Virus record (IMG/VR): IMGVR_UViG_3300025009_000242
Span: 1 to 39,490 of that record
Strand: one strand, 5' to 3'
Source: a virus
Length of the DNA stretch: 39,490 nt
In this document: positions 7,534 to 14,768 of the stretch, one piece after another
How positions within the stretch are numbered: the first letter of the stretch is position 1
Layout: the number at the start of each line of letters is the position of its first letter
Notes under the pieces: model-generated
Seen by the model: only the letters and a program-made list of their open reading frames with translations
Told to the model about the DNA's origin: nothing
Databases searched by the model: none
Position numbers and translations under genes: made by a program

Positions 7534-7630
7534 GTTATCCGACAAAAAAACCGCACCCTAACAGCCCAACCGTCGCCCCAAATGTCACTAAAACCCGCTC
7601 ATACTGTCGCATAATGCGCCGTTATCCGAC
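7534..7630. promoter_or_regulatory. Intergenic block upstream of the primase with repeated 10-mer and palindrome
   Basis: GTTATCCGAC occurs at 7534-7543 and again at 7621-7630, 87 bases apart. Between them lies the perfect palindrome CGCATAATGCG (7608-7618). The block lies in the roughly 300-base gap 7411-7711 ahead of the primase start. It may hold operators or a promoter, but I see no convincing -35/-10 pair. Confidence 0.35.
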
Positions 7631-7711
7631 CCAACCGCCCCCCTTTTCTACCCACCCCCCGCCCAAAGTGGGCTACGCAGGAAAAAAGCGATTCTGTCTG
7701 CTACTGCTTTA

Positions 7712-8032
7712 TCACCTTAACGGACGCCTGAGCTTAGGCCGCATGCGCATGCTGGGCAGTGGCCTGATCAATCGCTTGGTTTCCTCTTCTGACCACAGCG
7801 CTCCGATAGCTGCCTGCGCCGCCCTGACATTCCGGCGAATACGGTCCAGTCGCTTGGATGATGGCTGCAGCACATCCGCCACCAGGGACGTACGCCGTAT
7901 GGCTTGCTGTGTTCGCAGACCTATCTCATCCAGCTCTACCAGGACAGTCCCCAGGGAAAACAAGGCTTTTTCCAATTCGCATCTTACGCGCTCCTGCTCA
8001 CAAGTCAGTGGCCCGGTCCGAATTCTGCGCAT
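7712..8032 (-). CDS. Small helical hypothetical protein
   Basis: This 106-residue, basic, mostly helical protein has a predicted four-helix or coiled arrangement and an Arg-rich tail. The ATG at 8032 is chosen because GAGGGAG sits 6-8 bases upstream; the frame extends to 8080. It overlaps the 3' end of the membrane gene at 7998-8354, so the two are translationally linked. The family is unknown. It is the third gene of a compact cassette (8356-9009, 7998-8354, 7712-8032). Confidence 0.6.
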   Translation of the reverse strand: MRRIRTGPLTCEQERVRCELEKALFSLGTVLVELDEIGLRTQQAIRRTSLVADVLQPSSKRLDRIRRNVRAAQAAIGALWSEEETKRLIRPLPSMRMRPKLRRPLR

Positions 8033-8354
8033 CTTCCACTCCCTCTCTGTACTGTTGTACTTCGGCCAGGTCATCAGCAAGTCGCGCCATGCGGAAAATC
8101 CAATCGACCAGGTACGCTAGCATCACCGCCAGCCCTCCCGCCACGATCACTATCCACAATGCCGCCAGCTCATACCAGGAAGCCTCGCAGGCAAACAACA
8201 CTGACAGCGGAACAGCTATTGCCAATGAACCCAGGATATAGGCTGCCAGACGAGGCAGCTCGCGCCTCAGAAACATTTGCCACGGCAACCAATGCTCCAC
8301 CAGTAGTAGTAGAACGGTCACCAGAGCCGTCAGTGCAATCGCCCCAGCCTGCAT
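7998..8354 (-). CDS. Small inner-membrane protein with three predicted membrane segments
   Basis: The 118-residue product has hydrophobic segments at about 5-22, 36-54 and 62-85 and a soluble, mixed-charge C-terminal tail of about 30 residues. The ATG at 8354 is chosen because GGAGGTG lies just upstream, overlapping the stop codon of the previous gene. The family is unknown. Small membrane proteins between soluble partners in phage early operons are often exclusion or anchoring factors, but nothing in the sequence proves this. Confidence 0.65.
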   Translation of the reverse strand: MQAGAIALTALVTVLLLLVEHWLPWQMFLRRELPRLAAYILGSLAIAVPLSVLFACEASWYELAALWIVIVAGGLAVMLAYLVDWIFRMARLADDLAEVQQYREGVEDAQNSDRATDL

Positions 8355-8355
8355 C

Positions 8356-9009
8356 TCACACCTCCGTCTCACGTTGGTAGATCACCTGTCTGATGTACTT
8401 CTCCAACGCCTCAGTCAGCTCCTGTGTAGGCGTCATTACCTGCGTCACATCCTCCCTCTGCTTCCTCCATTCCCGCTTCTTCTTCATCGTCTCTTCCCAG
8501 TAGTTGTATCTATCTCGAAACTCAATCCCCACCTCACCCGCGTTGACAATCGCCAGGTTCGGGTCAAGGTATTGATTGCCCGAATAGCGAAAGCTGTAAT
8601 ATGGCTCGTAATCCTCGGAACTGTATTCCACCCGGGAAACACAGTAGAGTGGATCTTTCCAATCATTCAGCTTTAGCCCGTATCTTGTAACAACTACACT
8701 GATCGGTGCCAATCGCGGTATTGCCACCCTCGCCTCAAACCGTGCTATCCGATTCAGGTCGTCTATCTCCCCCTCTACCCGCCCGAAAGACGGAACAACA
8801 AACGGCTTCAGCACATCCGGGATCCGCTCCAGCACAATCGCATCATACTGGTCCCACCCTTCCTTGCGTTTCCGCTCAGCTTCTTCAGCAGCCAGGCGCG
8901 CCGCTTCCTCTGCCCTGAAATACTCCGAAATCCCTTCTTCCATCATGTTAAACAGATCCACATTGTTATCCACCAAATCCAACAGTTCCTTCACATGCTT
9001 CTCATCCAT
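8356..9009 (-). CDS. Hypothetical protein with N-terminal helical and central beta-rich parts
   Basis: This 217-residue protein has an Ala/Glu-rich coiled coil at about 28-52, a beta-rich, tyrosine-rich centre (about 95-165) and a Lys/Arg/Glu-rich helix near the end. The ATG at 9009 follows GGGAG. It heads a tight three-gene cassette with a small membrane protein and a small helical protein. I do not recognise the family and see no catalytic motif. Confidence 0.6.
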   Translation of the reverse strand: MDEKHVKELLDLVDNNVDLFNMMEEGISEYFRAEEAARLAAEEAERKRKEGWDQYDAIVLERIPDVLKPFVVPSFGRVEGEIDDLNRIARFEARVAIPRLAPISVVVTRYGLKLNDWKDPLYCVSRVEYSSEDYEPYYSFRYSGNQYLDPNLAIVNAGEVGIEFRDRYNYWEETMKKKREWRKQREDVTQVMTPTQELTEALEKYIRQVIYQRETEV

Positions 9010-9015
9010 CTCCCA

Positions 9016-9390
9016 TCACTCCTTCTTCTGAAAAGTCAAATAAACCCGAGACTCCAACACCTTCGGCGGCCTGCACAGATACGGCTTTGACCGCTCTACC
9101 AGCCGGTAATCACATCGCCGCATCGCCTGCTCCAAGTCGTCCGCCAGGCCACTGACCAGCTCACCTGCCGCCCACACACGCAGCCGCACTAGCTCACTCG
9201 GCGGATCAGCCTTCTCCTGCTCCACCTCAATCCACTCCCCCTCATCGCTGTCCCAAAACAGCCCGGCAGCCTCCAGCATCGCATATAGTGCCTCCTGGTT
9301 CTTCGCGGGCGGATCCATCTTCCGGGATACCGCCGCCGCATACGCTTTTGAGAACTTAAGTGTCATTCTGATTGTGATTTTTCCCGGCAT
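9016..9390 (-). CDS. Hypothetical protein downstream of the Gp37/Gp68 protein
   Basis: This 124-residue protein starts at the ATG at 9390, preceded by AAGGAGG that overlaps the end of the upstream gene. The first strand (KITIRMTLKFSKAYAAAVS) and the end (ESRVYLTFQKK) are beta-like, with acidic helices in between. The family is unknown. Tight coupling to the DUF5131 gene suggests a shared role. Confidence 0.6.
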   Translation of the reverse strand: MPGKITIRMTLKFSKAYAAAVSRKMDPPAKNQEALYAMLEAAGLFWDSDEGEWIEVEQEKADPPSELVRLRVWAAGELVSGLADDLEQAMRRCDYRLVERSKPYLCRPPKVLESRVYLTFQKKE

Positions 9391-9391
9391 C

Positions 9392-10348
9392 TCAGTCCTC
9401 CTTCGGAAATAGCTTGTATTCCACACCATTCAAAAGTGCGCCAGCCGTCTTCTTGCCAACTCTATAAAATGACAGTCCGTTTTGGTACGCCATTTGGATA
9501 TAAGCCAAATTCCTCCCTTGCGGATATTCCGATGTCCATTCCCCCCATTGCTTGAAGAAAAACGGCACTGATTCACACTGCAAATTTTCCGCCTCCACGC
9601 ACTGATCCAGCAGAGATCGCACCCAATCCGGGTGCATCGGCCTGGCATGTGGCCCGCTCTCCCCGCCACAAATCACCCAATCGATCTTGCGAGATTGCAC
9701 CTCGTGATCATGGGGTGGAATATCGAGCCCTCCACAATAACAATCCATGCAAATGCCGCACAGATAATCAAAAATAGTAACCTTCTCCAACAGCGGCTCA
9801 CAGCTCACAAACCGCAGAGCTGCCTCCGTCTCCAGCAAAACCGGGATCCTCTCATTCGCACTCTGCTGATCCTCAGCGCTCACCCCCAGCCATACGTTGG
9901 GCAGCGGCCACTCAAAATCTGGCGAACACCACCCATGCTCTCCATAGATCGTCTCCAGCGAATGCTCAACATACACCGCCCGCCTCTTATCATTCATGTA
10001 ATCCCGCATCGCCGTAGCTCGCTTCGTGAGCACCTGGTACGTGTGCCACGGGGTAGCAGCCATCACCGCAAAAATTTCGTCGATAAACGTCTCCTCCCCC
10101 AGATCATCGAAAATCGCCGGGTGGAAAAGGTCACTCATCGAATTGACGAAGATCTTGCTCGGCTTCCTCCAATGGATCGGCTGCTCCAGCCGCTCTGGGT
10201 GGATCCGCACATCCGAAAACTTCCGCTCCCCCCAAAAGCGCCGCGCAATCCCCTCCGCATAACAATTCCTGCACCCCTCGCTCACCTTCGTGCAGCCCGT
10301 CACCGGATTCCATACCCGATCCGTCCACTCAATCGCCGTCTTCCCCAT
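9392..10348 (-). CDS. Phage Gp37/Gp68 family protein (DUF5131), radical-SAM-like
   Basis: This 318-residue protein matches the phage Gp37/Gp68 family by its N-terminal signature: residues 7-15 read WTDRVWNPV, then cysteines at 19, 26 and 29 (C-x6-C-x2-C), then CYAE. Later motifs IFVNSMSDLFHP, YQVLTKRA, NVWLGVSAEDQ and WVICGGESGPHARPM are typical of the family. The three-cysteine motif resembles an iron-sulphur site and the fold is thought to be a radical-SAM-like barrel, but the reaction is not established. A second cysteine cluster (CGICMDCYC, residues about 198-206) may hold another metal. The ATG at 10348 is chosen because AGGAGG precedes it; the frame runs to 10429. Confidence 0.88.
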   Translation of the reverse strand: MGKTAIEWTDRVWNPVTGCTKVSEGCRNCYAEGIARRFWGERKFSDVRIHPERLEQPIHWRKPSKIFVNSMSDLFHPAIFDDLGEETFIDEIFAVMAATPWHTYQVLTKRATAMRDYMNDKRRAVYVEHSLETIYGEHGWCSPDFEWPLPNVWLGVSAEDQQSANERIPVLLETEAALRFVSCEPLLEKVTIFDYLCGICMDCYCGGLDIPPHDHEVQSRKIDWVICGGESGPHARPMHPDWVRSLLDQCVEAENLQCESVPFFFKQWGEWTSEYPQGRNLAYIQMAYQNGLSFYRVGKKTAGALLNGVEYKLFPKED

Positions 10349-10358
10349 CCCACACCTC

Positions 10359-10715
10359 CTAAATCTTGTGACACCCAATCGACTGCCCGCGCCCACGCCG
10401 GACGACAGTCCTACCCTGATACATCCCAACCGGCGAGCTCTCCCCCGCCGCCTCCCTCTCCTTCGCCTTCTGCACCACCCTCTCGATATTCGCCTGGATC
10501 CGTTCAGCCTCCGGCGTGCAATCCTTGCACAGACCCGCCAAATTCAGAAGCCTTTTCCCCTTGCCACAATTCCCGCAATGCTGGCCCTGATCCACCTTCC
10601 GGCTGGCCGCAATATTCTTCATCGCACACGACCTGCATCGCCTGCTCGTCTCCTTGATTGGCGCACCGCAGTCCACACACTGCCCCGTCTGCCATGGCTT
10701 CTTCTCATCGCCCAT
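10359..10715 (-). CDS. Multi-zinc-ribbon protein
   Basis: This 118-residue protein has four cysteine pairs in its first 66 residues (CVDC, CRSC, CGNC, CKDC), enough for two zinc ribbons, followed by a charged helix and a basic tail. The ATG at 10715 overlaps the stop of the Topo VI-A-like gene (TGATG), with GGAGG seven bases upstream, so the two are translationally coupled. It could bind nucleic acid or serve as a partner of the topoisomerase-like protein. The family is not recognised beyond the zinc ribbons. Confidence 0.7.
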   Translation of the reverse strand: MGDEKKPWQTGQCVDCGAPIKETSRRCRSCAMKNIAASRKVDQGQHCGNCGKGKRLLNLAGLCKDCTPEAERIQANIERVVQKAKEREAAGESSPVGMYQGRTVVRRGRGQSIGCHKI

Positions 10716-12139
10716 CACAGCACCTCCCCATTCCGCCGTGCCTTGTACGCCTCGAGCTGATCCAGGTAATCCCGGCTGCTGTCATACAGCAAGCCATATG
10801 GATCCCCTTCCACCTCCGCATCGGGCACCGGATATTCAGCCAGGTCTACATACGCATTGTTCAGCTCATCGTAAATCTTCTCGTTGACCCCCTTCGCCCT
10901 CTCCGTCAATCGCTCCAGGCGCTCCCGGTGGCTCTCGATCTGGGGAACAAACTGTTCCACCAGCCTGTCAAACTCCTGACGGGTCTGCTCGAACGCTTCC
11001 ACCACTTCCTGGTATTCCGTTCTCACCTCGATCAGTTCATCCTCGTGCTCAGAAATGATCTCGCCCCTGATCCGGTCCAATTCGTTCTGCAATGCCTGTT
11101 TCGCCTCTTCAGCCCGGTCAAACAGATCCGTGTCGTAGTACCGCAGGATCTCCTGCACTACGATTCGGGCCAGCTCCCCTGGATACAGTGCCTCCAGCGC
11201 ATCCAGCTCCACCTGCCCCTGCCCGTACGCCTCCTCGAAATGCTCCTTCCGCAGATCGCTGTCCTTTACCGGCACCCTCGGCAGTTGAAATTCCCCCACC
11301 TGGTCCGCCGTCAGCACCACCGGCTGCAGCGCAATATCAAATTGATCGTATCCATCCGTTCGCTGGTAAAACTCAATCTTCCGCGCCACGCTGATCGGCA
11401 TCCCCAACCCTGCCGGATCGAAATCCGAAATATACAGAATCCGTGCGGGCCTGCCCGCCTCCTCAACCCGCTTCAAAAACGAGCGCACCGCCGTGATGCT
11501 CAACTCCCCCGCCCCCGTCACCAGGTTCGCCCGGTAGCGCCGGCACACCGGCTCCAGCACATCATTCATCGTCGTCTTCTCAGCCCATACTTCGATCAGA
11601 TACGGCTGCTGGATGTAGTCGAACCCTCCGCCTGCTTCCATTCTGGGCAGGCTGGGCAAACGGTCAGGCAGCGGGCGCAGCGTGGGCAGGTTGGGCAGCT
11701 CGTAATCATACGCTTCCCAGTAATCCAACAGATCCACCACCGGTTCAGGCTCCACTGAATTCCATGCGGCATTTACAATCGCATCCGGGTTCCTCCGGTC
11801 CACAAATGCATCCGGGCTCACCAGCCCCAAATACCGCGCCCACTTGCTGGCGTTGTTAAGGAAATCCCAGCATTGCTCCGTATTCTCGTACACCCGCCCG
11901 TCCGGCCGCTTCACCGGTGGGTCCTGGCTCACAATCTGGTAATGGATGCGACGCAGGTGTACCCCACGCCCATAACCGAACTGCCGCCATAGTCTGGCAA
12001 ACCACTCCGCCGCCTCCACCGTGCTGGGCCTGCCCACGTAAAACGGGTCATTATTAGAAGCCAGCGCCAGCAAGTCGGCGATCACACACCCCGTCTGTTT
12101 GGCAATTGCCTTGATAGAGTTATAATCAAAAGCGCCCAT
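10715..12139 (-). CDS. Topoisomerase VI A subunit/Spo11-like protein
   Basis: The 474-residue product has the two hallmarks of Topo VI-A and Spo11. The first is a winged-helix (5Y-CAP-like) segment ending in LRRIHYQ, where Y67 aligns with the catalytic tyrosine. The second is a TOPRIM domain with E187 (IEVWAEK) and D239/D241 (YISDFDPAG). A Pro-rich linker (about 148-166), built from a short-period DNA repeat, separates them. After residue 330 comes a long coiled coil (about 340-420) not found in the classical subunit. No Topo VI-B (GHKL ATPase) gene is present. Known phage and plasmid Mini-A proteins share this stand-alone arrangement. Activity as a nuclease, nickase or topoisomerase is inference. 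The ATG at 12139 has GGGAGG upstream and starts one base after the recombinase stop. Confidence 0.75.
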   Translation of the reverse strand: MGAFDYNSIKAIAKQTGCVIADLLALASNNDPFYVGRPSTVEAAEWFARLWRQFGYGRGVHLRRIHYQIVSQDPPVKRPDGRVYENTEQCWDFLNNASKWARYLGLVSPDAFVDRRNPDAIVNAAWNSVEPEPVVDLLDYWEAYDYELPNLPTLRPLPDRLPSLPRMEAGGGFDYIQQPYLIEVWAEKTTMNDVLEPVCRRYRANLVTGAGELSITAVRSFLKRVEEAGRPARILYISDFDPAGLGMPISVARKIEFYQRTDGYDQFDIALQPVVLTADQVGEFQLPRVPVKDSDLRKEHFEEAYGQGQVELDALEALYPGELARIVVQEILRYYDTDLFDRAEEAKQALQNELDRIRGEIISEHEDELIEVRTEYQEVVEAFEQTRQEFDRLVEQFVPQIESHRERLERLTERAKGVNEKIYDELNNAYVDLAEYPVPDAEVEGDPYGLLYDSSRDYLDQLEAYKARRNGEVL

Positions 12140-12140
12140 C

Positions 12141-13088
12141 TTAAATCCTCCCCACCGCATCCTCAAAATCTTCCCATCCCGGCGTCACATACCGGGCCGT
12201 CGTCTCCAGCCGTGCATGCCCCATCAGCTTCTGCACCACCGTCAGCGCTACCCCCTTGTCCACCATCCGCTTCGCAAACGTCGCCCGCAAATCGTGCGGC
12301 GTCACTTCTACCCCCGCCAGCCGCCCGATCTCTGCCACCATTCGCTCCACCGTCCGGGTGCTCAGCCGCTCCCCCGTCTTTCCCACGAACAATGGCCCTT
12401 CCTTCTGCCCAGAAATCTCCAGCCACGCTCCCACCGCTCGCAGCGCCTCCGTGTGCAGCGGAACCTCTCGTTTCTTCTCTCCCTTCCCCTTCCACACCAC
12501 CACCCGGCCCTTCCGCTCCCCCATTTGAACATGCCCTACATTCAGCGCCACCACCTCCCCCTCCCGCAGACCCGCATACACCATCAACGCCACCAGGGCC
12601 TGCCCTCGCACGGCTAGCCATCGCCCGAAATCCGTGCTGGCCGTATTTGCCTCCTGCTCCACCTTTCGCATAAACCGCTTGAAATCTACCGTGGACAACC
12701 ACCGTGGCGGAAGCTCCTCCTCCACCCAACGCTGCATATCCGCCTCGTGGTACGGGTTATACGAAAGCAGCCCCACCCCCACCGACCACTCACATAGCTT
12801 TTTCAGCGCCACCCGCCGCCGGTTCCACGTCGCCGGAGCCAGATTCGGGCGCTCACCATCCCCACTCTTCTGAGCCAGCGCCCACGCCCGATATCCCCGC
12901 AGATCCACCGTCGTAATCAATCCCGGCGCAAATCCGCACCCATTCTCCTCGGCGAACCAGGTCGCAAACGCCCGCACATCCTGCACATACGCCTTCACAC
13001 TGTTCGCGCTGATCCCTACCCCAGCCAGGTGCCCCCGAAACGCCGCTTCCCACTCCATTGCCACACCCACAGCAAGTTGTGCGTCCAT
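12141..13088 (-). CDS. Tyrosine recombinase (Xer/phage integrase type)
   Basis: This 315-residue recombinase has an N-terminal SAM-like core-binding domain (about 10-110) and a catalytic domain with R175 (GLREGE), a beta-hairpin lysine near 202-205 (KGKGEK), H265-x-x-R268 (PHDLR), H291 (GHARLET) and the nucleophile Y300 (RYVTPG). All the catalytic residues are present. The ATG at 13088 is chosen because GAGGAG precedes it. The genome also has a large serine recombinase. A Xer-like role in resolving multimers of a circular prophage, or integration, are both possible. It lies early in the leftward operon, immediately before the Topo VI-A-like gene. Confidence 0.9.
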   Translation of the reverse strand: MDAQLAVGVAMEWEAAFRGHLAGVGISANSVKAYVQDVRAFATWFAEENGCGFAPGLITTVDLRGYRAWALAQKSGDGERPNLAPATWNRRRVALKKLCEWSVGVGLLSYNPYHEADMQRWVEEELPPRWLSTVDFKRFMRKVEQEANTASTDFGRWLAVRGQALVALMVYAGLREGEVVALNVGHVQMGERKGRVVVWKGKGEKKREVPLHTEALRAVGAWLEISGQKEGPLFVGKTGERLSTRTVERMVAEIGRLAGVEVTPHDLRATFAKRMVDKGVALTVVQKLMGHARLETTARYVTPGWEDFEDAVGRI

Positions 13089-13099
13089 CGCTCTACTCC

Positions 13100-13186
13100 T
13101 CACCCTTCCATCAGCTCAAACACCCACTCGATCAACCCCTCGATAAACCCCAGCACCATCGCAATCATCACCTTAATCTGCTGCAT
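13100..13186 (-). CDS. 28-residue hydrophobic small protein
   Basis: The ATG at 13186 overlaps the stop codon of the HTH gene (TAATG) and is preceded by GAGGAGGGAG. The product is a single hydrophobic helix (QQIKVMIAMVLGFIEGLIEW then a short acidic end), probably membrane-associated. Its stop lies just before the recombinase start, so it fills an otherwise unexplained 97-base gap. It is too short for most gene callers. The function is unknown. Confidence 0.6.
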   Translation of the reverse strand: MQQIKVMIAMVLGFIEGLIEWVFELMEG

Positions 13187-13548
13187 TATTGCTCCCTCCT
13201 CTCATCAATAATCCGTCTCAGCTCTGCCCACACATCCACCCCCAGTGCCTGGGCCCCTCCCATCCCCGTCAGCGCCTCGAACAGCGTATCTACGTTATCC
13301 GTAAACACCTCCGGCAGCTTCGCCCGCAGAAGATCCAACGCAAACCCTCTCCGCCAATCGCTATATGCCACCAGCATCTGAAGCAGCAAATCCGTCCCCG
13401 GCTCCGCCCGCCCCTCCATCCAGTGCACCACGCTCGTGTGCGTCAGCGTCATCGGTAGGCTCTCCGTCATCGTCGTCACAAACTGCCTCAGCGACAGCCC
13501 GCTCTGATCCACATACCGTTTCACCACATCCGCAGTTCTCTCTTCCAT
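13186..13548 (-). CDS. HTH protein, first gene of the leftward early operon (Cro-like position)
   Basis: This 120-residue protein has an HTH-like segment near residues 15-60 (LSLRQFVTTMTES, TLTHTSVVHWMEGRAEP, LLQMLVAY) that resembles XRE-type domains. The ATG at 13548 follows GGAGGAAGA. The first-gene position downstream of the divergent control region fits a Cro-like or early regulator. The C-terminal half is helical and unassigned. A rival start at 13686 has no good site. Confidence 0.6.
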   Translation of the reverse strand: MEERTADVVKRYVDQSGLSLRQFVTTMTESLPMTLTHTSVVHWMEGRAEPGTDLLLQMLVAYSDWRRGFALDLLRAKLPEVFTDNVDTLFEALTGMGGAQALGVDVWAELRRIIDERREQ

Positions 13549-13692
13549 TCTTCCTCCATTCATCCACAAACCTTCCCAACATCCTCGCCGATTCGCGCCA
13601 GGCAGCCCCCTGCTCCGATGGGCATTCCACGTAATTCGCAACGACCACGCACTCCCACGCCCGTCGGGCCACCAACTAAACTCCATTCCACT

Positions 13693-13710
13693 TGTAAATA
13701 TATGTTTACA
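13693..13710. promoter_or_regulatory. Operator palindrome at the leftward transcription start
   Basis: TGTAAATATATGTTTACA is an inverted repeat with 8 of 9 positions matched. It covers about +3 to +20 of the leftward promoter, where a bound repressor would block the early operon. The likely ligand is the repressor at 13791-14183 or the HTH protein at 13186-13548. Confidence 0.6.
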
Positions 13711-13719
13711 TCTGTGAAT

Positions 13720-13748
13720 ATTCTAGCACCTAAAGAATAGATTGTCAA
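13720..13748 (-). promoter_or_regulatory. Leftward early promoter (sigma-70 type)
   Basis: Read leftward, TTGACA (13743-13748), 17 bases, then TAGAAT (13720-13725): near consensus with ideal spacing. It should drive the whole early operon beginning with the HTH gene at 13548, after a leader of about 165 bases. Confidence 0.8.
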
Positions 13749-13772
13749 CATGATTAACCGGAAATGGTAACT

Positions 13773-13787
13773 TTGATTTACAATCAA
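13773..13787 (+). promoter_or_regulatory. Repressor -10 box embedded in a palindrome
   Basis: TTGATTTACAATCAA is a perfect 6-base inverted repeat around TAC. It contains TACAAT (13779-13784), a good -10 box placed seven bases before the ATG at 13791. This geometry suggests a leaderless repressor mRNA and autoregulation by a protein bound over the -10. No clear -35 box is visible. Confidence 0.5.
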
Positions 13788-13790
13788 CTT

Positions 13791-14183
13791 ATGGGCAGCA
13801 ACGGCTTTCGCTCCATTCTCCAGGACGCTTATGACGCTTGGAGAATTGCCAGGATCAGGGCTAAAGAAAACATCTCCCTGGATAGCTTTGCCGACTACCT
13901 TGGAAAAAGCCAATCAACGGTTAGCATGTGGCTGAACAAAAAACGCTCCCCAGATCTGGAGAGCATGCAAACAATCGCCCCCAAACTCGCACAACTACTA
14001 GGAGACGAAATCTATGTAAAATTGGGCTTGATGCCCGAAACCGAAACCGACCCCCTCCTCAACTTCGTCAACCGCAACTGGGACAAACTCCCCCCTGAAG
14101 CCCAGGAGCAAATCCAACAAATTATAGACAACTACCTCAACCACCCGGGGATTAACCCACTGGGGGATACCGCAGACGAGTAA
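13791..14183 (+). CDS. XRE-type HTH repressor, probable lysogeny repressor
   Basis: This 130-residue protein has an HTH domain at about 28-75 (ISLDSFADYLGKSQSTVSMW then LNKKRSPDLESMQTIAPKLA). The C-terminal segment is helical and acidic, with no LexA/CI-type peptidase residues. It is divergent from the early operon and faces operator palindromes, which is the CI position. I chose the ATG at 13791 because a -10 box ends six bases before it; a second ATG lies in frame at 13764. Neither start has a Shine-Dalgarno site, consistent with leaderless translation. Without a self-cleavage domain, induction must use another route. Confidence 0.75.
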   Translation: MGSNGFRSILQDAYDAWRIARIRAKENISLDSFADYLGKSQSTVSMWLNKKRSPDLESMQTIAPKLAQLLGDEIYVKLGLMPETETDPLLNFVNRNWDKLPPEAQEQIQQIIDNYLNHPGINPLGDTADE

Positions 14184-14193
14184 TATCCCCCAA

Positions 14194-14230
14194 ATGTGTA
14201 GTACACATGTTCTAACAACTGTGCTATAAA
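14194..14230 (+). promoter_or_regulatory. Rightward promoter with overlapping palindrome
   Basis: The perfect palindrome ATGTGTAGTACACAT (14194-14208) overlaps a -35 box TACACA (14202-14207). Seventeen bases later comes TATAAA (14225-14230). It lies after the repressor stop and before the two small membrane proteins, so it may drive them separately from the repressor. The regulator binding the palindrome is unknown. Confidence 0.5.
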
Positions 14231-14279
14231 TGGTCCTGACACACGCTCGCTGTTCCCGGCAGAAAGCAGGACCATCACA

Positions 14280-14510
14280 GTGGATCAAACCGACCAACAC
14301 ATCCCCCATCCCACCTGGCGTAACCTCCCCTGGCCCATCCGCCTGCAAATCATCCTCATCATCCTCTACCATAACCGCCAACTGCACCTCATCCTGCACA
14401 GCCTCATCTTTAGCATCATCCTCTACCTCATCCTTCCCAGTCACCCGCTCCAAATCCCCACCGTCATCGGTGGTGGCTTATCCATCTCAATCATCGCCCA
14501 TACCATCTGA
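14280..14510 (+). CDS. Small hydrophobic membrane protein
   Basis: The 76-residue product begins at GTG 14280, with AGCAGGA about nine bases upstream. It has two or three hydrophobic segments (about 20-30, 39-54 and 60-75) rich in Ile and Leu. Codons end almost always in C, unlike the leftward genes. Its position between the repressor and the serine recombinase suggests expression in the lysogen, perhaps in superinfection exclusion, but there is no sequence proof. Confidence 0.5.
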   Translation: MDQTDQHIPHPTWRNLPWPIRLQIILIILYHNRQLHLILHSLIFSIILYLILPSHPLQIPTVIGGGLSISIIAHTI

Positions 14511-14520
14511 AAGTGCACCA

Positions 14521-14724
14521 ATGCAGAAATGCATTTACTGTCACACAAATATCGCAGCCCAGGCCGACTTCTGCTATCACTGCAACCGTCCCCAGGCCAT
14601 CAAACCCATCCGCATCCCCACCTACCCAAAACCCAAACCCCTCTACCCCAACTTCCTCCTCATCACCATCTCCATCACCACCCTCCTTGCCATCCTCCTG
14701 ACCATCATCCTCCTCAACCACTAA
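14521..14724 (+). CDS. Zinc-ribbon protein with C-terminal membrane helix
   Basis: The 67-residue product has an N-terminal zinc ribbon (CIYC near residue 4, CYHC near residue 18), a Pro/Lys-rich linker and a C-terminal membrane helix (about 45-64). This is the layout of bacterial zinc-ribbon-anchored small proteins. The ATG at 14521 has only a weak GAAAG upstream, so translation may depend on the gene ending at 14510. The function is unknown. Confidence 0.6.
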   Translation: MQKCIYCHTNIAAQADFCYHCNRPQAIKPIRIPTYPKPKPLYPNFLLITISITTLLAILLTIILLNH

Positions 14725-14768
14725 ACGCCATCCACTTAGCCCACAAACCCGAAAGGAGTAAACAGACC

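Noticed and set aside
7411-7545. Primase start at TTG 7545
   Set aside because: The 45 extra codons have no ribosome-binding site and are not domain-like. TTG 7410 has GGAGGG at the right distance.
13361-13675. Leftward frame upstream of the HTH gene (104 codons)
   Set aside because: Its first 40 residues look protein-like and a GGAG lies upstream of TTG, but the second half overlaps the HTH gene in another frame for about 190 bases. A leader with no gene is simpler, though a short peptide cannot be excluded.
13560-13913. Leftward frame across the repressor start and promoter
   Set aside because: It is antisense to the repressor and includes both promoters and operators; no ribosome-binding site.
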